64,000 nt of DNA. Origin: Naasia aerilata. GTDB taxonomy: Bacteria > Actinomycetota > Actinomycetes > Actinomycetales > Microbacteriaceae. The stretch lies in contig NZ_AP027731.1 in NCBI RefSeq assembly GCF_030296595.1, forward strand, positions 1,798,001 through 1,862,000, given 5' to 3'. Both the position numbers and the translations under genes were made by a program. Under the pieces are notes generated by a model, which saw nothing but the letters and a program-made list of their open reading frames with translations, made no database searches and was not told where the DNA came from. Every line of letters begins with the position of its first letter. Within the stretch, counting starts at the first letter, position 1. Shown here piece by piece: positions 53,510-64,000 of this stretch.

Positions 53510-55383
53510 ATGCCTGCGTTCTCCTCACCGACGCCGACCCTGTCCCCAGCCGCCGCACCGAGCGACGCACCCGAGACCCTCACGGGCGCCGAGGCCGTCG
53601 TCCGCACCCTCGAGCTGCTCGGGATCACCGATGTCTTCGGCCTGCCAGGCGGCGCGATCCTGCCGGTCTACGACCCGCTGATGGACACCTCGAAGATCCG
53701 GCACATCCTCGTTCGGCACGAGCAGGGCGCCGGCCACGCGGCCGAGGGCTACGCGTCCGCGTCCGGCAAGGTGGGCGTCGCGATCGCGACCTCGGGTCCC
53801 GGCGCGACGAACCTCGTGACCGCCATTGCGGACGCCCACATGGACTCGGTGCCGATCCTCTGCATCACCGGCCAGGTGTTCTCGACCCTCATGGGCACCG
53901 ACGCCTTCCAGGAGGCGGACATCGTCGGCATCACCATGCCGATCACGAAGCACAGCTTCCTCGTGAAGGACGCTGCCGAGATCCCCGCGACGATCGCGGC
54001 CGCACTGCACATCGCCACCACGGGACGCCCCGGTCCCGTCCTCGTCGACATCACCAAGGACGCGCAGCAGGCGTCCGCGCCCTTCGTCTGGCCGCCCAAG
54101 CTCGACCTGCCCGGCTACCGGCCGGTGACGAAGGCGCACGGCAAGCAGATCCAGGCCGCGGCCCAGCTGATCGCCGAGGCGAAGAAGCCGGTCCTCTACG
54201 TCGGCGGCGGCATCATCCGCTCGCAGGCGGCGGAGGAGCTCCTCGCACTGGCGGAGGCGACGGGTGCGCCCGTCGTCACCACCCTGATGGCGCGCGGCGC
54301 GTTCCCGGACTCGCATGAGCAGCAGCTCGGCATGCCCGGCATGCACGGAACCGTCCCGGCGGTGCTCGCGCTGCAGGAGGCCGACCTGCTCGTCGCGCTC
54401 GGCTCGCGGTTCGACGACCGCGTGACCGGCAAGGCGACGCTCTTCGCGCCCAAGGCGAAGGTCGTGCACGTCGACATCGACCCGGCGGAGATCTCCAAGA
54501 TCCGGGTGGCCGACGTCCCGATCGTGGGCGACCTGAAGGACGTGCTCGTCGACCTCCTGGCGTCCTTCCGCGACGCGACGGGCGGCCGGAAGCCCGACTA
54601 CAGCGCGTGGTGGAGCTACCTCAACGGGCTCCGCGAGGAGTTCCCGCTCGGCTACGCGGAGACGACCGACGGCCTGCTCTCACCGCAGAAGGTGATCCAG
54701 CGGATCGGCGAGCTGACCGGTCCGGAGGCCGTGTACGCGGCCGGCGTGGGCCAGCACCAGATGTGGGCGGCGCAGTTCATCAAGTACGAGCGGCCGAACT
54801 CGTGGCTCAACTCGGGCGGCGCGGGCACGATGGGCTACTCGGTCCCGGCCGCGATGGGCGCCAAGGTGTCGCAGCCCGACCGTGTGGTGTGGGCGATCGA
54901 CGGCGACGGCTGCTTCCAGATGACCAACCAGGAGCTCGCCACCTGCGTCATCAACAACATCCCGATCAAGGTCGCGATCATCAACAACAGCTCGCTCGGC
55001 ATGGTCCGCCAGTGGCAGACCCTGTTCTACAACGGCCGCTACTCGAACACCGACCTGAACACCGGCCATCAGACGATGCGGGTGCCCGACTTCGTGAAGC
55101 TCGCCGAGGCGTACGGCGCCCTCGGCATCCGGGTGGAGCGCGAGGATCAGGTGGACGCCGCCATCCAGCTCGCGCTGGAGACGAACGACCGCCCCGTCGT
55201 GATCGACTTCGTCGTGAGCGCCGACGCCATGGTGTGGCCGATGGTGCCGCAGGGGGTCAGCAACAGCTACGTCCAGTACGCCCGCGACCACGCGCCCAGC
55301 TGGGACGACGACATGGCCGAGACGGGACGCACCGAGAACGACGCGCTCGCCAAGGAGCTCCGCACCGTGACCGGGGGCAACGA

Positions 55384-55387
<4 letters not shown>
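53510..55387 (+). CDS. ilvB: Acetolactate synthase large subunit
   Basis: The product has 625 residues. [33 protein letters not shown] (catalytic Glu) and [19 protein letters not shown] belong to the pyrimidine domain; the central FAD-binding domain has [31 protein letters not shown] and [16 protein letters not shown] form the thiamine diphosphate motif. It condenses pyruvate with pyruvate or 2-ketobutyrate. ATG at 53510 follows an AAGGA site, 44 nt after ilvD. The gene overlaps ilvN by ATGA, fitting the alpha2-beta2-type enzyme with a regulatory subunit. Confidence 0.97.
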
Positions 55388-56983
<1,596 letters not shown>

Positions 56984-56994
56984 ACCTCACCCCA

Positions 56995-57285
56995 CCGCTG
57001 ATTGAGGGGCCCGCGAAGCGGGCGTCTCGAAATCGACGACGCTGAAGCGCCGGTTCCCCTTGTGGGCCGGCGCTTTCGCGTTTCACCTCGAAGTAGGGGC
57101 CTGATTTCGAGACGCGACCCTGCGGGCCGCTCCTCAATCGGCGGTAGGGAGCCGCGGAACCCGCTCTCCGCTGATTGAGGAGCCCGCGCAGCGGGCGTCT
57201 CGAAATCCACGATGCGCAGGGGTTTCTCTCTGACGTCGGGTCCGATTTCGAGACGCGACCCTGCGGGCCGCTCCTCAATCGGCGG
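56995..57285. repeat. Two palindromic repeats of family 2 after ilvC
   Basis: Units at 56995-57144 and 57168-57285 start CCGCTGATTGAGG, contain GGGCGTCTCGAAATC and end GATTTCGAGACGCGACC plus CTCCTCAATCGGCGG. They match the array at 25690-26068 in both arms, while the middles differ. The first unit carries the ilvC terminator in its middle. Confidence 0.85.
57045..57075 (+). terminator. Rho-independent-like terminator of the ilv operon
   Basis: AAGCGCCGG (57045-57053) pairs with CCGGCGCTT (57067-57075), followed by TCGCGTTTC. It lies 62 nt after the ilvC stop, inside the first repeat unit. Confidence 0.75.
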
Positions 57286-57348
57286 TTGGGGCCTCCTCGA
57301 CCGCATCCGGATACCCGGTCACACGCGCCGGTCGGGGATCATGGACGG

Positions 57349-57660
57349 GTGGGGGAAAGACGAGGGGCACGCGCGCGCCCCGTCGCGCCGGCGGCACGGG
57401 CCGTCCTCGCGAGCTTCGCGGTCGTCTACCTCGCTGAGACGGCCGGCTGGGTCGTGGCCGCGCTGCGCAATCCGTTCGCCCCCGAGGGCCTCCTGCCGGT
57501 CCTCCTGTACGGCGTGGGCCAGCTGCTCGCCGTGCTGGCTCCGGTCGCCTGGTTCGCCCTCTGCGTCCGCCTCGCACCGGCGTCGGGTGTCCGGCTCCGC
57601 TGGCTGATCGCCGGGCTGATCCTCCTCGCGCCCCTTCCGCTCGTGGTGGGGGTGCCGTGA
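57349..57660 (+). CDS. Small membrane protein (first of a pair)
   Basis: The product has 103 residues from GTG at 57349. After a basic start there are three hydrophobic segments ([57 protein letters not shown]). No known motif. Its stop overlaps the GTG of the next gene (GTGA), which supports both as real genes. Confidence 0.6.
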   Translation: MGERRGARARPVAPAARAVLASFAVVYLAETAGWVVAALRNPFAPEGLLPVLLYGVGQLLAVLAPVAWFALCVRLAPASGVRLRWLIAGLILLAPLPLVVGVP

Positions 57661-58013
57661 GCGACGCCGTCGTCGACGACGCGAGGCCGCTTCGGCGCCC
57701 GCGCCGGGAGGGTGCGCCCCTGCAGCGCATAGCGGTGGTCGCCGGGTTCGCGCTCCTCTACGGCTGGGACCTGGTGGAGGCGATCGCGAACCTCGTCGCG
57801 CTCCTCGCGTTCGCGGCGGCGGCGGGGCATCCGCTCAACTCGTACGCGTGGCTCGTGCTCGGGTCCGCGATCCTCGTGCCTCCTGCCGCCTACGTCTGCG
57901 CGCTGCTCATCGGCTGGTCACGGGGGCCCCTGCTGCTCGCCGCCGTTCTCGGCACGGGCTGGGCGGCGACCGCGGCACTCGGGCTCACCTTCGAGGCTCT
58001 GCTCCGCGCCTGA
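57657..58013 (+). CDS. Small membrane protein (second of a pair)
   Basis: The product has 118 residues. A charged N-terminus is followed by three hydrophobic segments ([59 protein letters not shown]). No family recognised. It is coupled to the preceding gene and stands just before the phosphoketolase promoter. Confidence 0.65.
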   Translation: MSDAVVDDARPLRRPRREGAPLQRIAVVAGFALLYGWDLVEAIANLVALLAFAAAAGHPLNSYAWLVLGSAILVPPAAYVCALLIGWSRGPLLLAAVLGTGWAATAALGLTFEALLRA

Positions 58014-58065
58014 CCCCCGGCCCGAGCCGTGCCACCAGCCCCTGGGCGCGTGCGGAGCGCGTCCC

Positions 58066-58071
58066 TAGACT
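58066..58071 (+). promoter_or_regulatory. -10 element of xfp (leaderless)
   Basis: TAGACT lies seven bases before the ATG at 58079. Confidence 0.65.
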
Positions 58072-58078
58072 GACGCGC

Positions 58079-60542
58079 ATGACGCCCGCCCCTCCTCCTT
58101 CCGCCGCCGCAACCGCCGAGCGCCGGGAGGTGGACGAGCAGACCGTCGCGGCCCTCGACGCCTGGTGGCGCGCCGCTAACTACCTCTCCGTCGGGCAGAT
58201 CTACCTGCTCGGCAACGCGCTGCTGCGCGAGCCCCTGCGGGCCGAGCACATCAAGCCGCGGCTCCTCGGCCACTGGGGCACGACGCCCGGCCTCAACTTC
58301 CTCTACGGACACCTCAACCGGGTCATCGGCGAGCGCGACACCAGCGCCATCTTCATCGCCGGTCCCGGTCACGGCGGGCCGGGCGTCGTCGCGTGCACCT
58401 ACCTGGAGGGCACCTACAGCGAGATCTACGGCGACATCGACCGGACCGCCGCGGGCGTGCAGCGGCTGATGCGCCAGTTCTCGTTCCCGGGCGGCATCCC
58501 GAGCCACGCCGCGCCGCAGACGCCAGGTTCCATCCACGAGGGCGGCGAGCTCGGCTATGCGCTCTCGCACGCGTACGGCGCCGCCTTCGACAACCCGGAC
58601 CTCGTCGTCGCGGCGGTGGTCGGCGACGGTGAGGCGGAGACCGGTCCGCTCGCGACGAGCTGGCACTCCAACAAGTTCCTCGACCCGGTCACGGACGGCG
58701 TCGTGCTGCCGATCCTGCACCTCAACGGCTGGAAGATCGCGAACCCGACTGTTCTCGCCCGCATCCCGGAGGAGGAGCTCCTCAGCCTGATGCGCGGCTA
58801 CGGGCACACGCCGCACCTCTTCTCGGCTGACGCCGATGAGCCGCACGACTCGGTGCACCGCCGGTTCGCGGGTGTGCTCGACGCGGTCTTCGACGAGATC
58901 GCCGACATCAAGCGCCGCGCGGCCGAGGGGAGCCTCGAGGGCCGGCCGGCCTGGCCGATGATCGTCTTCCGCACCCCGAAGGGCTGGACGGGCCCGAAGG
59001 AGGTCGACGGGCAGCCGACCGAGGGCACCTGGCGCTCCCACCAGGTTCCGCTCGTGAACGCCCGCGACACGGAGGAGCACACGCGGCTGCTCGAGGAGTG
59101 GCTGCGCTCCTATCGGCCCGAGGAGCTCTTCGACGACGACGGCGCGCTCGTGCCCCTCGTCACCGCCCTCGCCCCGAAGCGCGAGCGGAGGATGAGCTCC
59201 AACCCGGTCGCCAACGGCGGGCTCGTGCGCCGTGACCTGCGCATGCCGGACTTCCGCGACTACGCGGTCGACGTCCCGGAGCCAGGGCAGACGACGGGGG
59301 AGGCGACCCGTCGAACCGGCGAGTGGATGGCGGAGATCATGCGCCGCAACCCGGAGACCTTCCGCCTCTTCGGCCCGGACGAGGTCAACTCGAACCGCCT
59401 CGGCGCCGTCTTCGAGGTCACCGACCGGCAGTGGAACGCCGTCACCCAGGAGGGCGACGACCACCTCGCCCCGAACGGCCGCGTCATGGAGATGCTGAGC
59501 GAGCACCAGTGCCAGGGCTGGCTGGAGGGGTACCTCCTCAGCGGGCGCCACGGCGTCTTCACGAGCTACGAGGCGTTCATCCACATCGTCGACTCGATGT
59601 TCAACCAGCACGCGAAGTGGCTCGAGGAGTCGCAGCACCTGTCCTGGCGGGCCCCGGTCGCCTCGCTCAACTACCTCCTCAGCTCGCACGTGTGGCGGCA
59701 GGACCACAACGGGTTCTCGCACCAGGACCCCGGCTTCATCGACCTCGTCGTGAACAAGAAGGCGAACGTGGTGCGGGTCTACCTGCCCTTCGACACGAAC
59801 ACGCTGCTGTCGACGATGGACCACTGCCTGCGCAGCACCGACTACGTCAACGTGGTCGTCGCCGGCAAGCAGCCGACCGCGAACTGGCTCACGATGGACG
59901 AGGCGGTCGCGCACTGCACGCGCGGCATCGGCATCTTCGACTGGGCGGGCACCGAGGTCGAGGGGAGGATCCCGACGTCGTCCTCGCCTGCGCCGGCGAC
60001 ATCCCGACGCTCGAGACGCTCGCCGCCGCCAAGATCCTCCGCGAGCGGCTGCCCGAGCTCAAGGTCCGCGTCGTCAACGTGGTCGATCTGATGCGCCTCC
60101 AGTCGGAGGGGAGCACCCGCACGGGCTCAGCGACAAGGCGTACGACGCGATCTTCACCGCGGATCGGCCGGTGGTCTTCGCCTACCACGGCTATCCGTGG
60201 CTCATCCACCGCCTCACCTATCGCCGCACCGGCCACGCCAACCTCCACGTCCGCGGCTACAAGGAGGAGGGCACGACGACCACGCCGTTCGACATGGTGA
60301 TGCTCAACGACCTCGACCGCTTCCACCTCGTCATCGACGTGCTCGACCGGGTCCCCGGGCTCGCATCCCGGTACGCGGGGCTGCGGCAGGAGATGGCGGA
60401 TGCCCGCCTCCGCGCACGCCTCTACACGCGCGAGGTGGGCGAGGACCTGCCCGAGGTCGCGAACTGGCAGTGGTCGCAGACGGCGGAGGAGGTCCGCACC
60501 CTCTCCCAGGCGGGCACGGACACGGGCGACGACAACGCCTGA
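58079..60542 (+). CDS. xfp: Xylulose-5-phosphate/fructose-6-phosphate phosphoketolase (two frameshifts)
   Basis: About 821 residues once restored, the usual length. Hallmarks include [84 protein letters not shown] (thiamine-binding) and [20 protein letters not shown]. The enzyme splits xylulose 5-phosphate or fructose 6-phosphate with phosphate to acetyl phosphate. The frame breaks near 59966 and again near 60112; both are GAGGGGAG contexts where one more G restores [14 protein letters not shown] and [15 protein letters not shown]. It feeds pta and ackA downstream (bifid-type shunt). Confidence 0.95.
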
Positions 60543-60561
60543 CGCGTCGCGACCGCACGGG

Positions 60562-60629
60562 CGTGTCGCAACCGAGCGGACGTGTCGCGTCCGTGCGCCG
60601 TTGCGACACGTCCGCACCGTTGCAACACG
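60562..60629. terminator. Nested hairpins after xfp
   Basis: GGACGTGTCGC (60578-60588) pairs with GCGACACGTCC (60603-60613), and outer CGTGTCGCAAC (60562-60572) with GTTGCAACACG (60619-60629, one mismatch). The motif CGTGTCGC and its inverse recur several times here. Probably ends xfp transcription. Confidence 0.6.
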
Positions 60630-60654
60630 CTGGAGGAGGACGGTCGTCGCTTCA

Positions 60655-60714
60655 CCGCATCACTTCGGACTATCCGCATCGGTCTCCGGTTGCGGTTAGT
60701 CCGGAGTGATGCGG
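60655..60714. promoter_or_regulatory. 18-bp inverted repeat upstream of pta
   Basis: CCGCATCACTTCGGACTA (60655-60672) and TAGTCCGGAGTGATGCGG (60697-60714) are inverted with one mismatch and a 24-nt spacer, 58 nt before the pta start. It could be a regulator site or a terminator of upstream messages. Confidence 0.5.
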
Positions 60715-60758
60715 ATCAGTGGGGAGGCCGCACTCAGCAGCCGTTCCAGGGCCGTCAA

Positions 60759-60764
60759 TAGAAT
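60759..60764 (+). promoter_or_regulatory. -10 element of pta (leaderless)
   Basis: TAGAAT lies seven bases before the GTG at 60772. Confidence 0.7.
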
Positions 60765-60771
60765 CGCGAGC

Positions 60772-62930
60772 GTGCCACTCGAGACGAAGAGCGTCTACGT
60801 CGCCTCCGCCGAGGGCGACACCGGGAAGTCGACCGTCGCCCTGGGGGTGCTCGACACCCTCCTCCGCGAGGTCGCCCGCGTCGGCGTCTTCCGCCCGGTC
60901 GCCCGGTCCGTCACCGAGCGCGACTACGTGCTCGAGCTCCTCCTCGAGCACGACGGCGTCGACCTCGGCTACGACGAGTGCGTCGGCGTCACCTACGACG
61001 AGGTCCACGCCGATCCGGATGCCGCTCTCGCGCGCATCCTCGACCGCTACAAGGCGGTCGAGGAGCAGTGCGCGGCCGTCGTGATCCTGGGCTCCGACTA
61101 CACGGACGTCGGCACGCCCACCGAGCTCGCCTTCAACGCCCGGGTCGCGGCGAACCTGGGCGCCCCTGTCGTGCTCGTCGTCGGCGGACGCGCGCAGGGC
61201 GACCGCGACCGCTTCGGCGGGGGAGCAGCGCGTACCGCGGACGAGATCGCCCAGGTCGCCGAGGTCGCGGCGGGCGAGCTGCGCGCCGAGCACGCGTCCT
61301 CCTCGCGGTCGTGGCCAATCGGGTCGACCCCGCGATCCTCTCCGCCGTGCGGTTCAGCGTCGGCCTGACGATGCAGGACCACACGGTGCCGGTGTGGGTG
61401 ATCCCCGAGGATCCGCTGCTCGTGGCGCCCACCATGCAGAACCTCGTGGCGGCGACCGGCGGAACGCTCGTTCAGGGCGATCCCGCGCTCCTGCAGCGGC
61501 CCGTCTTCGGCGTCGTGGTGGCCGGCATGTCGATGGTCAACGTCCTGCCCCGGCTCACCGAGGGCGCGGTCGTGATCGTGCCCGGCGACCGCGTCGAGGT
61601 GCTTGTCGCCGCGCTGCTCGCACAGGCCTCCGGAACCTTCCCGTCGCTCGCGGGCATCCTCCTGAACGGCGGCTTCGAGCTGCCGGAGCCCATCACGCGC
61701 CTGCTCGCCGGCATCGAGGTGACCCTGCCCATCGTCTCGACGTCGCTCGGCACCTACGACACGACCGTGCGCGTCACGCGCAGCCGGGGACGGCTTGCTG
61801 CCGAGTCGAGCGCCAAGTACGACCAGGCGCTCGCCCTGTTCGAGAAGTCGGTGGACCGCAAGGCGCTCGTCGACCTGCTCGCCGTCCCGCACACCGGTGT
61901 CGTCACGCCCCTGATGTTCGAGCACCAGCTGCTCGAGCAGGCGCGTGCGGCCGGATCGCACATCGTGCTGCCCGAGGGCGAGGAGGACCGCATCCTCCTC
62001 GCCGCCGACCGGCTGCTGCGCCGCAACGTCGCCCGCCTCACGCTGCTCGGCAACGAGGCGGAGGTGCGGTCGCGGGCCTCCGCGGTCGGCGCGGACATCT
62101 CCCGGGCTGACATCCTCGACCCGCTCGACCCGGAGCTGCGGGAGCGCTTCGCCGCCGAATACGCGCGCCTGCGGGCCCACAAGGGCATGACGCTGGACCT
62201 CGCCCGCGACGTCGTGACCGACGTCTCCTACTTCGGCACGATGATGGTCCACCTCGGGCTCGCGGATGGGATGGTGTCCGGCGCCGTGCACACGACCGCG
62301 CACACGATCCGTCCCGCGTTCGAGATCATCCGCACGAAGCCCGGGGTCTCCGTCGTCTCGAGCGTCTTCCTCATGGCGCTCGCCGACCGGGTCCTCGTCT
62401 ACGGCGACTGCGCGGTGATCCCGGATCCGACGAGCGACCAGCTCGCCGACATCGCGGTCTCCTCCTCCGTCACGGCGGCGCAGTTCGGGATCGAACCCCG
62501 GGTCGCGATGCTGTCCTACTCGACCGGGGCGTCGGGTGAGGGCGCCGACGTCGACAAGGTGCGCGCCGCCACGGCGCTCGTCCGGACGCGCCGCCCGGAC
62601 CTGCCAGTCGAGGGCCCGATCCAGTACGACGCGGCCGCCGATATCGCGGTCGCGCGCACGAAGCTGCCCGACTCGGTGGTCGCCGGGCACGCCACCGTGT
62701 TCGTGTTCCCGGACCTCAACACGGGCAACAACACGTACAAGGCGGTGCAGCGCAGCGCGGGCGCGGTCGCCATCGGACCGGTCCTGCAGGGCCTCAACAA
62801 GCCGGTCAACGACCTCAGCCGGGGCGCCCTCGTCCAGGACATCGTCAACACGGTCGCCATCACCGCCATCCAAGGCGGTCAGGCCCGCGCCGCTGAGGGA
62901 GCCGCCGCGGCCGGGGAGCCGGCCCGATGA
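60772..62930 (+). CDS. pta: Phosphate acetyltransferase, long form (one frameshift)
   Basis: About 719 residues restored. N-terminal DRTGG/BioD-like domain with [20 protein letters not shown]-loop; middle DRTGG domain ([19 protein letters not shown]); C-terminal catalytic acetyltransferase domain with [40 protein letters not shown] and [20 protein letters not shown]. It converts acetyl phosphate and CoA to acetyl-CoA, in either direction. GTG at 60772 is set by the -10 element. The frame breaks near 61290, with one base missing before the [17 protein letters not shown] stretch. ATGA overlap with ackA. Confidence 0.95.
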
Positions 62931-64000
62931 CCGCCGTCCTCGTCGTGAACAGCGGATCCTCGTCGCTCAAGTACCAGCTCATCGAGACCGAGGGCGAGCG
63001 GACGCTCGCGAAGGGACTCATCGAGCGGATCGGCCAGCGCAGCGGCGCCAGCACCCACAGCACCCCGGAGGGGAGTGGGACGCGCAGCCCGAGGTGCCCG
63101 ACCACGACGCGGCCTTCCGCGTGATGATCGACGCGTTCGAGGAGCACGGGCCGGCCGGCATCACGGACACCGTGGGCGCGGTCGGGCACCGCGTCGTGCA
63201 CGGCGGGGCCCGGTTCTTCGCGCCCACCCTGGTGACCGACCGGGTGGAGCAGGACATCGAGGAGCTGGGCGAGTACGCGCCCCTGCACAACCCCGCGAAC
63301 CTCGCCGGCATCCGTGCGGCGCGCGCGGCCTTCGCGTCGGTGCCGCATGTCGCGATCTTCGACACTGCCTTCCACCAGACGATGCCGCCCGAGGCCTACA
63401 CCTACGCGATCGACGCCGCCGTGGCCGAGAAGTACCGCATCCGCCGGTACGGCTTCCACGGCACGTCGCACAAGTACGTGTCCGAGAAGGCCGCCGCATT
63501 CCTCGGTCTGCCGCTCGAGAAGTCCCGGCTCATCGTGCTGCACCTCGGCAACGGCGCGTCCGCCTGCGCGGTGCTCGACGGGCGCTCGGTCGACACCTCG
63601 ATGGGCTTCACGCCGCTGCAGGGCCTCGTCATGGGCACCCGGTCCGGCGACCTGGACCCGGCGATCGTCTTCCAGCTCGCCCGCTTCGGCGGCCTCAGCC
63701 TGGACGACCTCGACGACCTGCTCAACAAGCACAGCGGCCTCAGGGGGATGACGGGCAGCGGCGATCTCCGCGATGTGCGGAAGGCCGCGGACGCGGGCGA
63801 CGAGGCCGCGCAGGTCGCCATCGACGTCTACAACCACCGGATCAAGCACTACGTCGGCGCTTACCTCGCGATCCTCGGCGGTGCGGACGCCATCGTGTTC
63901 ACGGCCGGCGTGGGGGAGAACGCTCCCGGAATCCGGGCGGGCTCGCTCGCGGGACTGGAGTCCCTCGGCATCCGCGTGGACCCCGACCGGAACGCCTCCG
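62927..64000 (+). CDS. ackA: Acetate kinase (one frameshift; cut by window end)
   Basis: About 358 residues are visible; the C-terminus lies outside. [18 protein letters not shown] is the N-terminal phosphate loop; [33 protein letters not shown] (catalytic Asp), [52 protein letters not shown] and [13 protein letters not shown] are the family signatures. It makes ATP and acetate from acetyl phosphate. The frame breaks near 63075 in GAGGGGAGTGG, where one more G restores [17 protein letters not shown]. Coupled to pta by ATGA. Confidence 0.96.

Overview
The window reads as chromosome from a high-G+C actinobacterium, most likely Microbacteriaceae. Codon third positions are almost always G or C. 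Many genes begin 6-7 nt after a TANNNT -10 hexamer, as leaderless mRNAs. The gene families (SipW-type exported proteins, COG3903-type ATPases, Xfp-Pta-AckA, ilvDBNC) fit that group. This is inference from sequence character; no database search was run.

Layout. 1-710: tail of a probable 2-hydroxyacyl-CoA dehydratase-family protein and a MarR regulator. 747-6985 (minus): two paralogous DUF4062-STAND ATPases and a membrane protein, all coupled by ATGA overlaps. 7121-8820: a receiver-like/thioredoxin-reductase-like fusion without a CxxC. 8967-19055 (minus): a surface-protein island of two tandem cassettes (TasA/camelysin-like protein, about 1000-residue LamG-PKD-FN3-ricin protein, C-terminally anchored protein) followed by one SipW-type signal peptidase. 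19300-20110: an SRPBCC protein and a small acidic protein. 20347-24107: sugar kinase, GH4 phospho-glycosidase, FAD oxidoreductase. 24165-25622: amidase. 26090-39098: a LacI-controlled glycan locus (GH84, clan GH-D-like hydrolase, double metallo-beta-lactamase protein, LacI, ROK kinase, SIS isomerase, GH38, six-hairpin glycosidase). 39113-47046: small membrane proteins, an ion permease, and TetR/MMPL/YhgE-type export genes. 47148-51614: TIM-barrel isomerase, fructosamine kinase-like protein, otsA-otsB, DoxX. 51756-56983: ilvD-ilvB-ilvN-ilvC. 57349-58013: two small membrane proteins. 58079-64000: xfp-pta-ackA, which converts sugar phosphates to acetyl phosphate, then acetyl-CoA or acetate plus ATP.

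Two families of dispersed palindromic intergenic repeats occur. One (about 60 bp, three copies) lies only between convergent genes. The other forms small tandem arrays after an amidase promoter region and after ilvC. Two matching 14-bp LacI operators define a probable regulon for the glycan locus.

At least sixteen frameshifts interrupt otherwise well-conserved genes, including ackA, pta and xfp. Nearly all equal the loss of one G:C pair from a run that would be five or six long. I read these as residual sequencing or assembly indels rather than pseudogenes, and I give such genes as single spans with the break position noted.
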